Below, piece by piece: positions 51,966 to 61,204 of a DNA stretch of 64,000 nt. Positions within the stretch are counted from its first letter, which is position 1; every line of letters starts with the position of its first letter. The stretch covers positions 124,001 to 188,000 of the forward strand of contig CAVUNL010000025.1 of assembly GCA_963742795.1 (NCBI GenBank), given 5' to 3'. Made by a program: the position numbers and the translations under genes. This DNA comes from Palsa-504 sp963742795. Its GTDB lineage: Bacteria; Actinomycetota; Actinomycetes; Streptosporangiales; Streptosporangiaceae. The notes beneath the pieces were generated by a model that saw only the letters and a program-made list of their open reading frames with translations, had not been told where the DNA came from and did no database searches.

Positions 51966-53864
51966 TTGGCACGCCTGCTTATCAGGTCGGGCGAGACCAC
52001 GCCCGGCGGCCTGGCCACGGTGCGGCGGGCCAGCGCCGACGTCACGCGACCCACCGACGCCGGGCCCGACGCCGCAGGCGTCAAGGCCAACAGGGCCGCG
52101 CGGCGGACGGCCAGACGGTGGGCGCTGCTGGTCGCGGCGGGCTGGCTGCTGCAGGTGGGGGTGCGGGCCTGGTTCAGCCGCGGGCAGAGCGTGCCGCTGG
52201 CCGACCCCGACGAGTCCGCCTACCTGATCGCGGCGCGGGTGCTGGCCGGCGGGCAGGCCACCGACTTCTCCTACTCCACGCTGTACCAGGGCGGCTATCC
52301 GCTGCTGATCACGCCGGTGTACTGGTTCACCAGCAACGCGGTGACCGTGTACCACGCGGTGCTGCTGATCAACGCGGCGGTCAGCGCGCTGCTGATGCCC
52401 CTGGCCTACGTGACGGGCCGGCGGCTCGGGCTGGTCCGCCCGGCCGCCTACACCGTGGCCATGGTCACGGCGCTGCTCCCGGCCGGGCTGTTCTACTCCG
52501 AGTACGCGCTGACCGACGCGATCTATCCGGTCCTGGTGCTCGGCTGGCTGCTCGCGGTGCACAGCTGGCTGACCGCCCGGTCCTCGCGCGGCCAGTACGC
52601 GGCCGCGGCCGGCTCCGCGCTGCTGGCCGGGTACGCCTACTCGGTGCACAGCCGGGGCACGGTCATGGTGTTCAGCTACGTGGTGGTGGCCGCGCTGGTG
52701 GCCTGGCGCCGCCTGGCGCCGCGCCGCACGGTCGCGGTAGCCGCGGTGCTGCTGGCGGCGTCGGTCGGCGGCGGGTGGCTGCTGGACCGCTACCTGGCCG
52801 CCACGATGTACCCCGAGGGCACCCGTAACCTGACCGCCCAGTTGAAGACCACGCTGCACAGCGTGCACGGCGCGATCAACGTGTTCGAGATGGCGGCCGG
52901 GCAGTACTGGCGGCTGGTGCTCGATAGCTGGGGCCTGGCGGGGATCGGCCTGATCGCCGCGCTGACCGTGATCGTGCGCCCCCGGTTCCGGACCGACCTG
53001 AGGATCATGGCCGCGCTGAGCGCGGCCGTCGCGTTGATCACCGCCGTCACCGCGCCCGCCGCGCTGCCCACGGATCAATCCCAGACCTGGGCCTCGGGAC
53101 GCTACCTGGACGGCCTGATCGTCACGTACTTCGTGGTCGGCGCGGTGGTCCTGCTGCGCGCCCGCCCGCGGTTCATCCTGATCTGCGCGGGGGCCACGGC
53201 GGCGCTGACCGCGCTGACCGCCATCATCGTGTCCGTCTACGCGGGCTCGTCCCTGCCCGTCGAGTCGTTCCCGACCGGGTTCAACTTCGGCGAGCCCGCC
53301 GTGCTGGCCCAGAACTGGAACAACCCCAGCGTCTTCGTGTCGACCGTGGTGGCGCTGGGCCTGCTCGGCATCTGGGTGCTGATCGCGCTGGCGGCACGGC
53401 GCTGGAGCGACGTGGTCGTGTGGCCCCGGTTCCGGCTCTCCCGGATGCTGCGGGCTCTGGCGGTGGCCGGGCTGGCGGCGGTGAGCCTGGTGGCCGTGAC
53501 CCAGATGACCAGCCACGTCGCGCAGGCCGCCACGCCGGCCCAGGCGCAGAGCACGACCGGGTTCGTGGCCGCCGCCGGGCTCAAGCCGCCCGACCGGATC
53601 GCGGTGGCGTTCAGCATCGGCACCAACAGCATCCCGGCCACCGACGTCGCCTACTTCCTGTGGGCCCCGCAGGCGTTCGAGGTGTCCTGGACCGAGCTGG
53701 AGTTCTTCAACCCGGCGCAGGCCCCGCCGGCCGGGGTGGACGTGGTCGAGACCGGCTGGCCGGCCGGCCAGCCCGCGTCGGCCGGCTGGCCGAACCACCC
53801 GGCCGGATGGCGGATCGTGGCCTCCAATCAGGCGGGGGGCTGGGTCGCCTGGCGGCATTCCTGA
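51966..53864 (+). CDS. GT-C-like polytopic membrane protein, tandem copy 1
   Basis: About 632 aa from a TTG at 51966, chosen for GGGAGG eight bases upstream. A basic N-terminus is followed by about 11-12 membrane segments. DPDESAYL in the first extracellular loop resembles the acidic catalytic pair of GT-C glycosyltransferases; YSTLYQGGYPLL and EYALTDAIYPVLVLGWLL follow. A C-terminal extracellular segment after SHVAQA ends with a WxxA motif. Predicted polyprenyl-phosphate-sugar-dependent transferase; donor and acceptor unknown. A close paralogue follows 34 bases later. Confidence 0.75.
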   Translation: MARLLIRSGETTPGGLATVRRASADVTRPTDAGPDAAGVKANRAARRTARRWALLVAAGWLLQVGVRAWFSRGQSVPLADPDESAYLIAARVLAGGQATDFSYSTLYQGGYPLLITPVYWFTSNAVTVYHAVLLINAAVSALLMPLAYVTGRRLGLVRPAAYTVAMVTALLPAGLFYSEYALTDAIYPVLVLGWLLAVHSWLTARSSRGQYAAAAGSALLAGYAYSVHSRGTVMVFSYVVVAALVAWRRLAPRRTVAVAAVLLAASVGGGWLLDRYLAATMYPEGTRNLTAQLKTTLHSVHGAINVFEMAAGQYWRLVLDSWGLAGIGLIAALTVIVRPRFRTDLRIMAALSAAVALITAVTAPAALPTDQSQTWASGRYLDGLIVTYFVVGAVVLLRARPRFILICAGATAALTALTAIIVSVYAGSSLPVESFPTGFNFGEPAVLAQNWNNPSVFVSTVVALGLLGIWVLIALAARRWSDVVVWPRFRLSRMLRALAVAGLAAVSLVAVTQMTSHVAQAATPAQAQSTTGFVAAAGLKPPDRIAVAFSIGTNSIPATDVAYFLWAPQAFEVSWTELEFFNPAQAPPAGVDVVETGWPAGQPASAGWPNHPAGWRIVASNQAGGWVAWRHS

Positions 53865-53898
53865 CCGGACCGGTACTGGCGCGCTAGGCTGACTGTCC

Positions 53899-55677
53899 GT
53901 GGTACGCCCCCTGGACCTCGCTGGTTCTCCCGATGTGGCCGCCGCGTCCCCGTCCGCGTCTTCTGATGAGCAGGAGCCGGCCGCGCGACGCCGGCGGTGG
54001 GCCCTGCTGCTGGTGGCGGGGTGGCTGGTCCAGGCCGGGCTGCGGGCCTGGCTGAGCCGGGCGCAGATGGTGCCGCTGGCCACCCCGGACGAGTCCGCGT
54101 ACCTGATCTCGGCGCGGGTCATATCGGGCGGCGTGACGGCCGACTTCTCCTACTCCACGCTGTACCCGGCCGGGTATCCGCTGCTCATCGCGCCGGTGTT
54201 CTGGTTCACTCATAACCCGGTCACCGTGTACCGCGCCGTGCTGCTCGGGATCAACGCGCCGCTGTCGGCCCTGATCATGCCGCTGGGCTACGTAGCGTGC
54301 CGCCGGCTGGGGCTGGAGCGGCCGTGGGCGTTCGGCGTGGCGATGGTGGCGGCGCTGCTGCCCGCCGCGTTGTTCTACAGCCAGTACGCCATGACCGACG
54401 CGATCTTCCCGGTCCTGGTGCTCGGCTGGCTGCTCGCGGTGCACAGCTGGCTTACCGCACGGTCGTTGCGCGGGCAGTACCTCGCGGCGGCCGGCTCGGC
54501 CCTGCTGGCCGGGTACGCGTACGCCGTGCACTCCCGCGGCGCGGTCATGGTGGCCGGGTTTTTTGTGGTCGGCGTGCTGGCCGTCTGGCGGCGGCTGGTG
54601 CCGTGGCGGACCGCCGTCGCGGCCGCGGTGGCGCTGTGCCTGCCGCTGGGCGCGGCCTACCTGCTGAACCACCATCTGTCCTCGGTGATGTACCCCAAAG
54701 GCCCGCGCACCCTGGCGGGCGAGGCGCTGATCCGGCTGCGCACCGCGCACGGCGTGATCTTCGTGGTGGAGATGGCCGTGGGTCAGCTGTGGCGGTTCGT
54801 GCTGGACGGCTGGGGGGTGGCCGGGCTCGGTCTGGCCGCCGCGGTGTTCGTGATCTTCCGGCGTTCTGTCCGGGACGAGATGCGGATCATGGCCGGCCTC
54901 GGGGCCGGGGTGGCGCTGGTCACCGCGGTCACCTCGCCCGCCGCGCTCCCCCCGACCCAGCCGCAGGCGTGGGCCTCCGGGCGCTACCTGGACGGCCTGC
55001 TGGTGGCGTTCTTCCTGGTCGGCGCCGCGGTGCTGCTCCGGGCCGCGCCGCGCCAGGTGCTGATCGGCGCGGCCTGCGTGGTGCCGCCCACGCTGCTGGC
55101 CACGATCGTGGTCAGCGTGTACGCGGGCCGGTCGGTGCCCACCTCGGGGTTCGGCGCGGCGTTCGTGTTCGCCGAGCCCGCGGTGCTGACCCAAAACTGG
55201 ACGCACGCCAGCGTGCTGCTGGCCACGGCGGTGGCGTTCGTGCTGCTGGCTTGCGTGGTCGCGGTTTCCCGGTTTGGCGGTCGCTGGCGTGCAGGCGTGC
55301 TCTGCGCGGGGCTCGGGGCGGTCAGCCTGGTCGCCTCGCTGCAGATGACCAGCCACATCTCGCAGGCCGACACGCCCGCCCAGGAGCGCAACGTCACCGC
55401 CATCGTGAGCGGGACCGGGCTGCGGCCGGGACAGCACCTGGCCATCGGCACCGGGCTGTCCTGGGTGACCTGGATGCCGCAGGCCTACGAGGTCTGGTGG
55501 GCCCCGCTGCAGTTCTTCCATGCTTGGTCCCAGGGGCCGCCGGCCGACGCGACCGTGGTCGAGATGGCCTGGCCGTCCGGGCAGCCCGCGGCGGCGAGCT
55601 GGCCGCGGGCACCGGCCGGGTGGCGGGTGGTGCTCACCGACCGGGTCGACGGGTGGGTCGCCTGGCGTCAGGGGTGA
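53899..55677 (+). CDS. GT-C-like polytopic membrane protein, tandem copy 2
   Basis: 592 aa from a GTG at 53899. Collinear with copy 1 over its full length: same loop motif (TPDESAYLI), YSTLYPAGYPLL, YAMTDAIFPVLVLGWLLAVHSWLTARS, QAWASGRYLDGLLV, QMTSHISQA and the WVAWRQG ending. The pair arose by tandem duplication. The N-terminal ~35 residues are unrelated to copy 1 and mostly polar. Confidence 0.75.
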   Translation: MVRPLDLAGSPDVAAASPSASSDEQEPAARRRRWALLLVAGWLVQAGLRAWLSRAQMVPLATPDESAYLISARVISGGVTADFSYSTLYPAGYPLLIAPVFWFTHNPVTVYRAVLLGINAPLSALIMPLGYVACRRLGLERPWAFGVAMVAALLPAALFYSQYAMTDAIFPVLVLGWLLAVHSWLTARSLRGQYLAAAGSALLAGYAYAVHSRGAVMVAGFFVVGVLAVWRRLVPWRTAVAAAVALCLPLGAAYLLNHHLSSVMYPKGPRTLAGEALIRLRTAHGVIFVVEMAVGQLWRFVLDGWGVAGLGLAAAVFVIFRRSVRDEMRIMAGLGAGVALVTAVTSPAALPPTQPQAWASGRYLDGLLVAFFLVGAAVLLRAAPRQVLIGAACVVPPTLLATIVVSVYAGRSVPTSGFGAAFVFAEPAVLTQNWTHASVLLATAVAFVLLACVVAVSRFGGRWRAGVLCAGLGAVSLVASLQMTSHISQADTPAQERNVTAIVSGTGLRPGQHLAIGTGLSWVTWMPQAYEVWWAPLQFFHAWSQGPPADATVVEMAWPSGQPAAASWPRAPAGWRVVLTDRVDGWVAWRQG

Positions 55678-55912
55678 AGCGGGGTGCGACGGCGGTCAGG
55701 ATGGCGGTTTGCGGTTTTAGGGCTTGGAGTTCGGCGGCCAGGGCGACGATGAGGTCGGGGACGTCGGCGGGCGCGGAGTCGTGCAGGGCTTCGGCCACGA
55801 TCAGGGCGGTGCTGGTGGTGTCGCGGACCGCGGAGCGGCCGCTCTGGCTTTGCGGTGGATTAGTGGGGGACTCCAGCACAGGCAAATTAACCGCGGAGCC
55901 CGAATCCACCAC
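55634..55912 (-). pseudogene. Fragment resembling the C-terminus of a B3/B4-domain protein
   Basis: A 92-codon frame. The stretch STALIVAEALHDSAPADVPDLIVALAAELQAL followed by AVAPRF resembles the end of stand-alone PheT-like B3/B4 domain proteins of actinobacteria; the first two thirds of such a protein are missing. It overlaps the 3' end of the preceding gene and the tail of the EamA gene. Recognition is from memory of the family only. Confidence 0.4.
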
Positions 55913-56928
55913 GATAAGCGGACCCGCTCTCCGGTTAGGGTGGTTTTCGGTACAGCTGTGGTGCTAGGGAGATTACTGTTGCTCGATTGGCGTCCTTGGT
56001 GCGGGCGGCTCCGGCGCAGGCCCAGGGTCAGGCCGGCGGCGACGACGGCGATGCCGGCCCAGACCAGGGGGCGGGGGGCGGGGGCGCCGAGCAGGACGCC
56101 GGCCGCGGCGGCGGCTACCGGGGCCACGCCGGTGAGCAGGCCGGCCCGGCTGGCGCCCAGCCGTCCCACGCTGGAGTACCACATGACGAACGCCACCGCG
56201 GTCACCGCCACGGCCAGGTAGATGACGGCCAGCCAGTCCCGGGTGCCCAGCCGGGCGGCGGCGCCCGGGCCCTCGTGCACGAGGCCGATCACGGCGAAGA
56301 CGGCCGCCGCGATCCAGGTGGTGTGGACCGACACGCCCCACGGGCCGTGCCGGCCCAGGACCGGGATGGCCAGCAGGGTGAACGCGGCCTCGCAGCCGAA
56401 TACCACCGCCGCCCAGGCCACCCCGAGGCCGTCGGTGCGGCCCAGGCCCTGGACCAGGGCGGCGCCGCACGTCACGACCAGGGCGGCGGTAACTCCGGCG
56501 GCGTGCGGCCGCGATCCTTCGAGCAGCGGTCCGATCACGGCCAGCACCGCGGGGACGCAGGCCACCGCCACGCCCAGGACGGCCGGCTCGGCGTGCCGGG
56601 ACCCGGCCACCAGCGCGACGTTGAACAGGACCAGCCCGGTCGCGGCGATACCGGCCAGCCACAGCCACTCGGTCCCGCGCGGCAGGACCAGACGCCGGCC
56701 GGTCAGCCGGGCCAGGACCAGCAGGATCACGCACGCCATCGCGTAGCGCAGCGCCTCGGCGGTGAACACCGGGGCGTGCGCGAGCACGCCGGAGACCGCG
56801 ACGCTGCCGCCCACGCAGACCATGGCACCGGTGCCGGTGGCGACGCCCGCGAGCGCAGGCCGCGTGGCGGCGGGCGGGGCGGTTGCGGCGAGAGGCCGGG
56901 TGCTGTCGAGGAGGTCGGGAGCGGGCAT
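55801..56928 (-). CDS. EamA/DMT-family transporter
   Basis: 375 aa, ATG at 56928. Ten membrane segments in two EamA repeats (VSGVLAHAPVFTAEALRYAMACVILLVLA ... VTAVAFVMWYSSVGRLGASRAGLLTGVAPVAAAAAGVLLG). Probably a metabolite exporter. The last ~65 residues after LRRSRPHQG are basic and not membrane-like, likely an unnatural read-through tail. Divergent from the MocR gene by 65 bases, a common pairing in which the regulator controls the exporter. Confidence 0.85.
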   Translation of the reverse strand: MPAPDLLDSTRPLAATAPPAATRPALAGVATGTGAMVCVGGSVAVSGVLAHAPVFTAEALRYAMACVILLVLARLTGRRLVLPRGTEWLWLAGIAATGLVLFNVALVAGSRHAEPAVLGVAVACVPAVLAVIGPLLEGSRPHAAGVTAALVVTCGAALVQGLGRTDGLGVAWAAVVFGCEAAFTLLAIPVLGRHGPWGVSVHTTWIAAAVFAVIGLVHEGPGAAARLGTRDWLAVIYLAVAVTAVAFVMWYSSVGRLGASRAGLLTGVAPVAAAAAGVLLGAPAPRPLVWAGIAVVAAGLTLGLRRSRPHQGRQSSNSNLPSTTAVPKTTLTGERVRLSWWIRAPRLICLCWSPPLIHRKARAAAPRSATPPAPP

Positions 56929-56993
56929 AACGCCACGGTAGGGAGTTGATGGTCCGGCGAATAGGGCCAATGGCGCGGGTTTATGGTGGACCA

Positions 56994-58491
56994 ATGAGCG
57001 AGGCGGGGCGCGGGGCCGACTTCCTGCAGTTGAGCCCGGCGGCGGCGCCGGTGCGGGGGCTGACCAGCTGGCTGGCCGCCGCGATCCGGACCGCCATCAT
57101 CGACGGACGGCTGGGGACCGGGACGTCGCTGCCCGCGACCCGGCTGCTGGCCGACGACCTGGGGGTCTCGCGCGGCGTGGTGGTCGAGGCCTACCAGCGG
57201 CTGGCGGACGAGGGCCTGGTCAGCGCGCGGCCGGGGACGGGGACCAAGGTCTCCGGGCTGCTGCCGCGGAATGCGGCGCGGCTGGCTGCGGGAGAGCCGG
57301 CGCGGCCGACCACGGAGAGCCGGCCCGGGAGAGCCGACCACGGGAGAGCCGGCCTTGGGAGAGCCGGCGCGGGCGGTGCCTTCTCTGCTGCCGCAGCCGT
57401 GGCGGGCGCGGGCGGAGCTGGACCTCTCCCCCGGCGTGCCGGACCTGTCCGGGTTCCCGCGTGGCGCGTGGCTGCGCGCCGAGCGGTCAGTCCTGGACCG
57501 GGCCAGCGTGACCGAGCTCGGCTACGGTGACCCGCGCGGCAACCAGTCGCTGCGCCAGGAACTCGCGGGCTGGCTGACCCGGACCCGGGGCCTGCGGGCC
57601 GTGCCCGACGACATCATCGTTGTCAGCGGGGTGGCCCAGGCCCTGGCCCTGCTGGCCCAGTGGCTGAACGCCCACGGCCACACCCGGATCGCGGTCGAGG
57701 ACCCCGGCTCGCTCGGATCGCGCGAGGAACTCGCCTACTGGGGCCTAACGCCCGCGCCGGTCCCGGTCGACGAGTACGGGCTCCAGACCAGCCACCTGGC
57801 GGATAGCGGTCTGCGGGCCGCGCTGCTCACCCCCGCACACCAGTTCCCGACCGGGGTGGTACTCGCCCCGCAGCGCCGCCACGAGCTGCTGGACTGGGCC
57901 GTCGCGGCCGACGCGCTGGTCATCGAGGACGACTACGACGCCGAGTACCGCTACGACCGGGCCCCGGTACCCGCGCTGCAGACCGCCGCGCCCAGTCATG
58001 TCGCGTACGCCGGCACCACATCCAAGACGCTGGCCCCAGGCATGCGGCTGGGCTGGCTGGTCCCCCCGGCCCGGCTGCACGCGGACCTGGTCGAGGCCAA
58101 GCACGCCGCCGACCTGGGCAGCCCCGCGTTGCCGCAATTGGTGCTGGCCCGGCTGATCGCCACCGGCGAGCTCGAGCAGCACATCCGGACCGTCCGCAAG
58201 CGGCAGCGCAGCCGACGCGACGCGCTGCTCGGCGCGCTGCGCGAGCAGTTGCCCGAGGCCCGGGTGCAGGGCGTCCCGGCCGGGCTGCACCTGCTCATCA
58301 CGTTCCCGGACCGGGCCGTGGACGACGTCGACCTGGCCGAGCGCATCCACCGGACCGGGGTGCTGGTGCACCCGCTGTCGTGGCACCGGCAGCGGCCCGG
58401 GCCGCCGGGGCTCGTGCTGGGTTACGCGGCGCACACGCCGGACCAACTGCGCGAGGCGGCCCGCCGCATCGCGCGGGCGGTGACGAGCTAG
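56994..58491 (+). CDS. MocR/PdxR-type GntR regulator with aminotransferase domain, frame broken in the linker
   Basis: ATG at 56994, apparently leaderless or with a very short leader. An N-terminal GntR winged helix (TSWLAAAIRTAIIDGRLGTGTSLPATRLLADDLGVSRGVVVEAYQRL) and a C-terminal fold-type I aminotransferase-like domain with PLP lysine in AGTTSKTLAPGMRLGW. Between them a linker made of 15-bp repeats contains a length error that changes frame (total length is one base over a multiple of three). TGGTCC (56950-56955) and GGACCA (56988-56993) form an inverted repeat in front of the start, a possible operator. Confidence 0.88.
57290..57374. repeat. 15-bp repeats in the MocR linker
   Basis: About five units based on GGGAGAGCCGGCNNN, encoding Gly-Glu-Pro-Ala-x in the expected frame. 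One unit (around 57313-57326) is two bases short, which accounts for the frame change. Confidence 0.8.
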
Positions 58492-58892
58492 CGGGCTGGA
58501 CCGGGCGGGGGGTTGGCCGCGGCCGGGGCGCTGGTCGCCGCCGGCGTACGGCGGGCGTCTGTGCGGCGGTGGCGGCGGGCCACGGCGTGCAGCTGGCTGA
58601 TGCGCGCGGCCCCGGCCAGGATGGTGAGCAACGCGCCGCAGACGGCCGCGAGCAGCAGGGCCACGCCGAGCGGCAGGTTCCCGTGCATGCCGAGGTAGGA
58701 GATGCCCACGTGGCGGCCGTTCTGCAGGATGAAGATGAGCAGGAACAGGAGGACCACGCCGAAGAACGCGACCGCGAACCACAGGGCGCTCATCCTGGTG
58801 TGGCGGATCTTGTGCTGCGGCGGCGGCGCGTCGAACTGCGGGCCGGGGGCGGCAGCCGACCTCTGGGTGCTGGGTTGCGGATCTGTGCTCAC
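58488..58892 (-). CDS. LapA-domain (DUF1049) membrane protein
   Basis: 134 aa, ATG at 58892. A polar Pro-rich N-terminus is followed by two membrane helices (ALWFAVAFFGVVLLFLLIFILQNG and LPLGVALLLAAVCGALLTILAGAARI) and a basic Ala/Pro tail. The helix-loop-helix pattern with FILQN is the LapA domain; in other bacteria such proteins act in envelope assembly. Overlaps the MocR stop by four bases, convergently. Confidence 0.85.
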   Translation of the reverse strand: MSTDPQPSTQRSAAAPGPQFDAPPPQHKIRHTRMSALWFAVAFFGVVLLFLLIFILQNGRHVGISYLGMHGNLPLGVALLLAAVCGALLTILAGAARISQLHAVARRHRRTDARRTPAATSAPAAANPPPGPAR

Positions 58893-58951
58893 GGCGACCC
58901 CCTCACGTAGATGGGGTCATACTGCCCGTCCGGGCCGACGTTATGCGGGGC

Positions 58952-59596
58952 TCAGCCCTCCAGGTAGGCAAGCACGGCCAGCACGCGCCGGTTGTCGTCG
59001 TCGGAGGGCTGCAGGTCGAGCTTGAGGAAGATGGACGCGGTGTGCTTGGCCACGGCGCGTTCGGTGATGACCATGCGCTGGGCGATGGCGACGTTGGAGC
59101 GGCCCTCGGCCATCAGGGCGAGCACCTCGCGCTCACGCGGGCTGAGCGCGCCGACGTTGACGTTGCCGGTGTTACGGGCGAGCAAGCGGGCGATCACCTC
59201 CGGGTCCATGGCCGTGCCGCCGCCCGCGACCCGGCGGACGGCGTCCACGAACTGGGCGCTGTCGAACACCCGGTCCTTGAGCAGGTAGCCGATGCCCCCG
59301 CTGCCGCTGGCCAGCAGCTCGCGGGCGTACAGCTGCTCGACGTACTGGGACAGGACCAGCACCGGCAGGCCCGGCACCTCGCGCCGGGCGGCCAGCGCGG
59401 CCCGGATGCCCTCGTCGGTGAAGGTCGGCGGCAGCCGGACGTCCACGATGGCCACGTCCGGCCGGTCCTTGGCCACCGCGGCCAGCAGGTCGGCCCCGTT
59501 GTCCACGGCCGAGGTGATCTCCAGGCCGTGGGCCTGGAGCATCCGGGTCAGGCCGTCCCTCAGGAGGAAGAGGTCTTCGGCAATGACAACTCGCAC
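58952..59596 (-). CDS. NarL/LuxR-family response regulator
   Basis: 214 aa from a GTG at 59596. Receiver domain: VVIAEDLFLLRDG with the acidic pocket and VAIVDVRLPP with the phosphoacceptor Asp; output domain: LSPREREVLALMAEGRSNVAIAQRMVITERAVAKHTASIFLKL. Its start lies inside the histidine kinase 3' end (37-base overlap), so the two are translationally coupled. Confidence 0.94.
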   Translation of the reverse strand: MRVVIAEDLFLLRDGLTRMLQAHGLEITSAVDNGADLLAAVAKDRPDVAIVDVRLPPTFTDEGIRAALAARREVPGLPVLVLSQYVEQLYARELLASGSGGIGYLLKDRVFDSAQFVDAVRRVAGGGTAMDPEVIARLLARNTGNVNVGALSPREREVLALMAEGRSNVAIAQRMVITERAVAKHTASIFLKLDLQPSDDDNRRVLAVLAYLEG

Positions 59597-60923
59597 GGGA
59601 TCTCCATGGTTACCGCGGTCGGACCGCCCGGCGGGCTGCTGATGGCCAGGATGCCATCGAAGGAGGCCAGCCGGCGTTCGATCCCGCGCAGGCCGCTGCC
59701 GCAGGCGGGGTCGGCGCCGCCGTGCCCGTTGTCGGTCACCCCGATGCGCAACATCCCGTCGGTGTACCGGATGTCGATCCAGGTCTCGCGGGCCTCGGCG
59801 TGCTTGGACACGTTGGCCAGCAGCTCGCTGACCGCGAAGTAGACGGCCGACTCGACCGGCGCGGGCGGGCGGCCGTACAGGTCACTGGCCAGGTGGATTC
59901 GCATCGGCGTGTCCAGGGTCAGGGCCTGCACGGCATCGGTCAAACCGCGGTCGGCCAGCACCGGCGGGTGGATGCCGCGGACCAGGGCGCGCAGCTCGGC
60001 CAGGGCCTTGACCGAGGAATCGCGCGCTTCGGCCAGCAGCGCCCGCGCGGCGTCGGGGTTGGTGTCGATGATCTGCCCCGCGGCGTCCAGGGTCATGCCC
60101 ATGGCCACCAGCCGGGCCTGCGCCCCGTCGTGCAGGTCGCGCTCGATCCGGCGGATCTCGGCCGCCCCGGTGTCCAGGGCCTCGCTCCGGGTCTGCGACA
60201 GGTGACGGACCCGCAGGGCCAGCTCGGCCTTGCCGGACGGCGCGAGGATGGTGGCGGCCAGCAGGCCGTACCCGCGCAGCAGCCACGGCGCCGCTGCCAC
60301 CCCCGCAGCCAGCATCGCGCAGCCGAGGATGGCCAGGACCGGCTTGGTGTTCCCGGGGAAGGCGGGCGGCGGGACCGCGCGCGATAGCGCCGGGACAAGG
60401 AACACCACCCCGCCCACCACGATCAGCGCCGCGGAGGCGACGGCCAGGATCCACCCGACCAGGGCATTCACCGCGACCCAGAGCAGGTCCCGCCAGGTCG
60501 CCACGTCGCTGAGCAGCCACCGCAGGCGCGCGGTGTAGGGCAGCTGGCCAGGTCCGGGGGCGGCGGCTGATACGACTCGGCGATGGGCACGCCGCACCAC
60601 TCGCCGGCCAGCCGCCGGGTCAGCGCCGGCCATCCGGCGCAGGCCCAGCAGCACGGGGGGCACGAAGAACCGGCCGATGACGAGCGCGGCGCCCAGGAAC
60701 AGCAGGAGCAGCAGGATCCGCTGGTGGCCGTCCCCGGGGCCCACCGGGACGCTCGCGATCGCGACCACGGCCAGGAGCACCCATCCCACCAGCGACCAGC
60801 AGCAGCCCGGCCTCGGCCAGCATCAGCCCGGCGAAGGCCCAGGCCGTAGTACGCGGCGGCCAGGGACGACCCGAGGCCGAGCCGGGGCCTGCTGCGCGCG
60901 GGCCGGCTGTCAGTGATCGTCAC
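59560..60923 (-). CDS. NarX/DesK-type sensor histidine kinase, N-terminus frameshifted
   Basis: About 454 codons. The likely start is the GTG at 60923 (VTITDSRPARSRPRLGLGSSL). Two single-base insertions, near 60838 and 60800, break the first membrane region; after GWVLLAVVAIASVP the frame is continuous. Further membrane segments, then HisKA_3 with the phosphoacceptor His in ERDLHDGAQARLVAMGM and an HATPase domain (ELLANVSKHAEA, VTDNGHGGA, GSGLRGIERRL). No extracellular sensor domain, so it probably senses a membrane or cytoplasmic signal. Confidence 0.88.
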
Positions 60924-61059
60924 GGCGCACCTCCCTCTCCCGGTCCAGTCTGCCTGGCCGCCCCACCGCCCGGAAGTGACGCTGGCCCCCGAACGCCAGG
61001 TGTACCTAGGTCTACCCGTCAAACGCCACGGAAGAGCTTTTTTCGAACGACCGTGGTGT

Positions 61060-61104
61060 CTAGCCACCGCGCGTGCCGTCGCCGGTGACGATGGGCAACG
61101 TCAT
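61060..61104 (-). CDS. Possible 14-residue peptide
   Basis: A minus-strand ATG at 61104, preceded closely by GAGGAGGAG, opens MTLPIVTGDGTRGG and stops at TAG 61060. An in-frame ATG at 61125 would add seven acidic residues. It is divergent from the amidotransferase gene and 137 bases upstream of the kinase start. The Gly-Gly end resembles leader or small-peptide termini, but there is no independent evidence that it is translated. Confidence 0.2.
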   Translation of the reverse strand: MTLPIVTGDGTRGG

Positions 61105-61204
61105 GGGCTCCTCCTCTGCTTCCATTACATGAGACCATCGCCGGGGCTGGACTGTGACCGGTCTGGTGGCGTGAACTGGTCCCGGGCTTATTTGGAGGAG
61201 TGCC

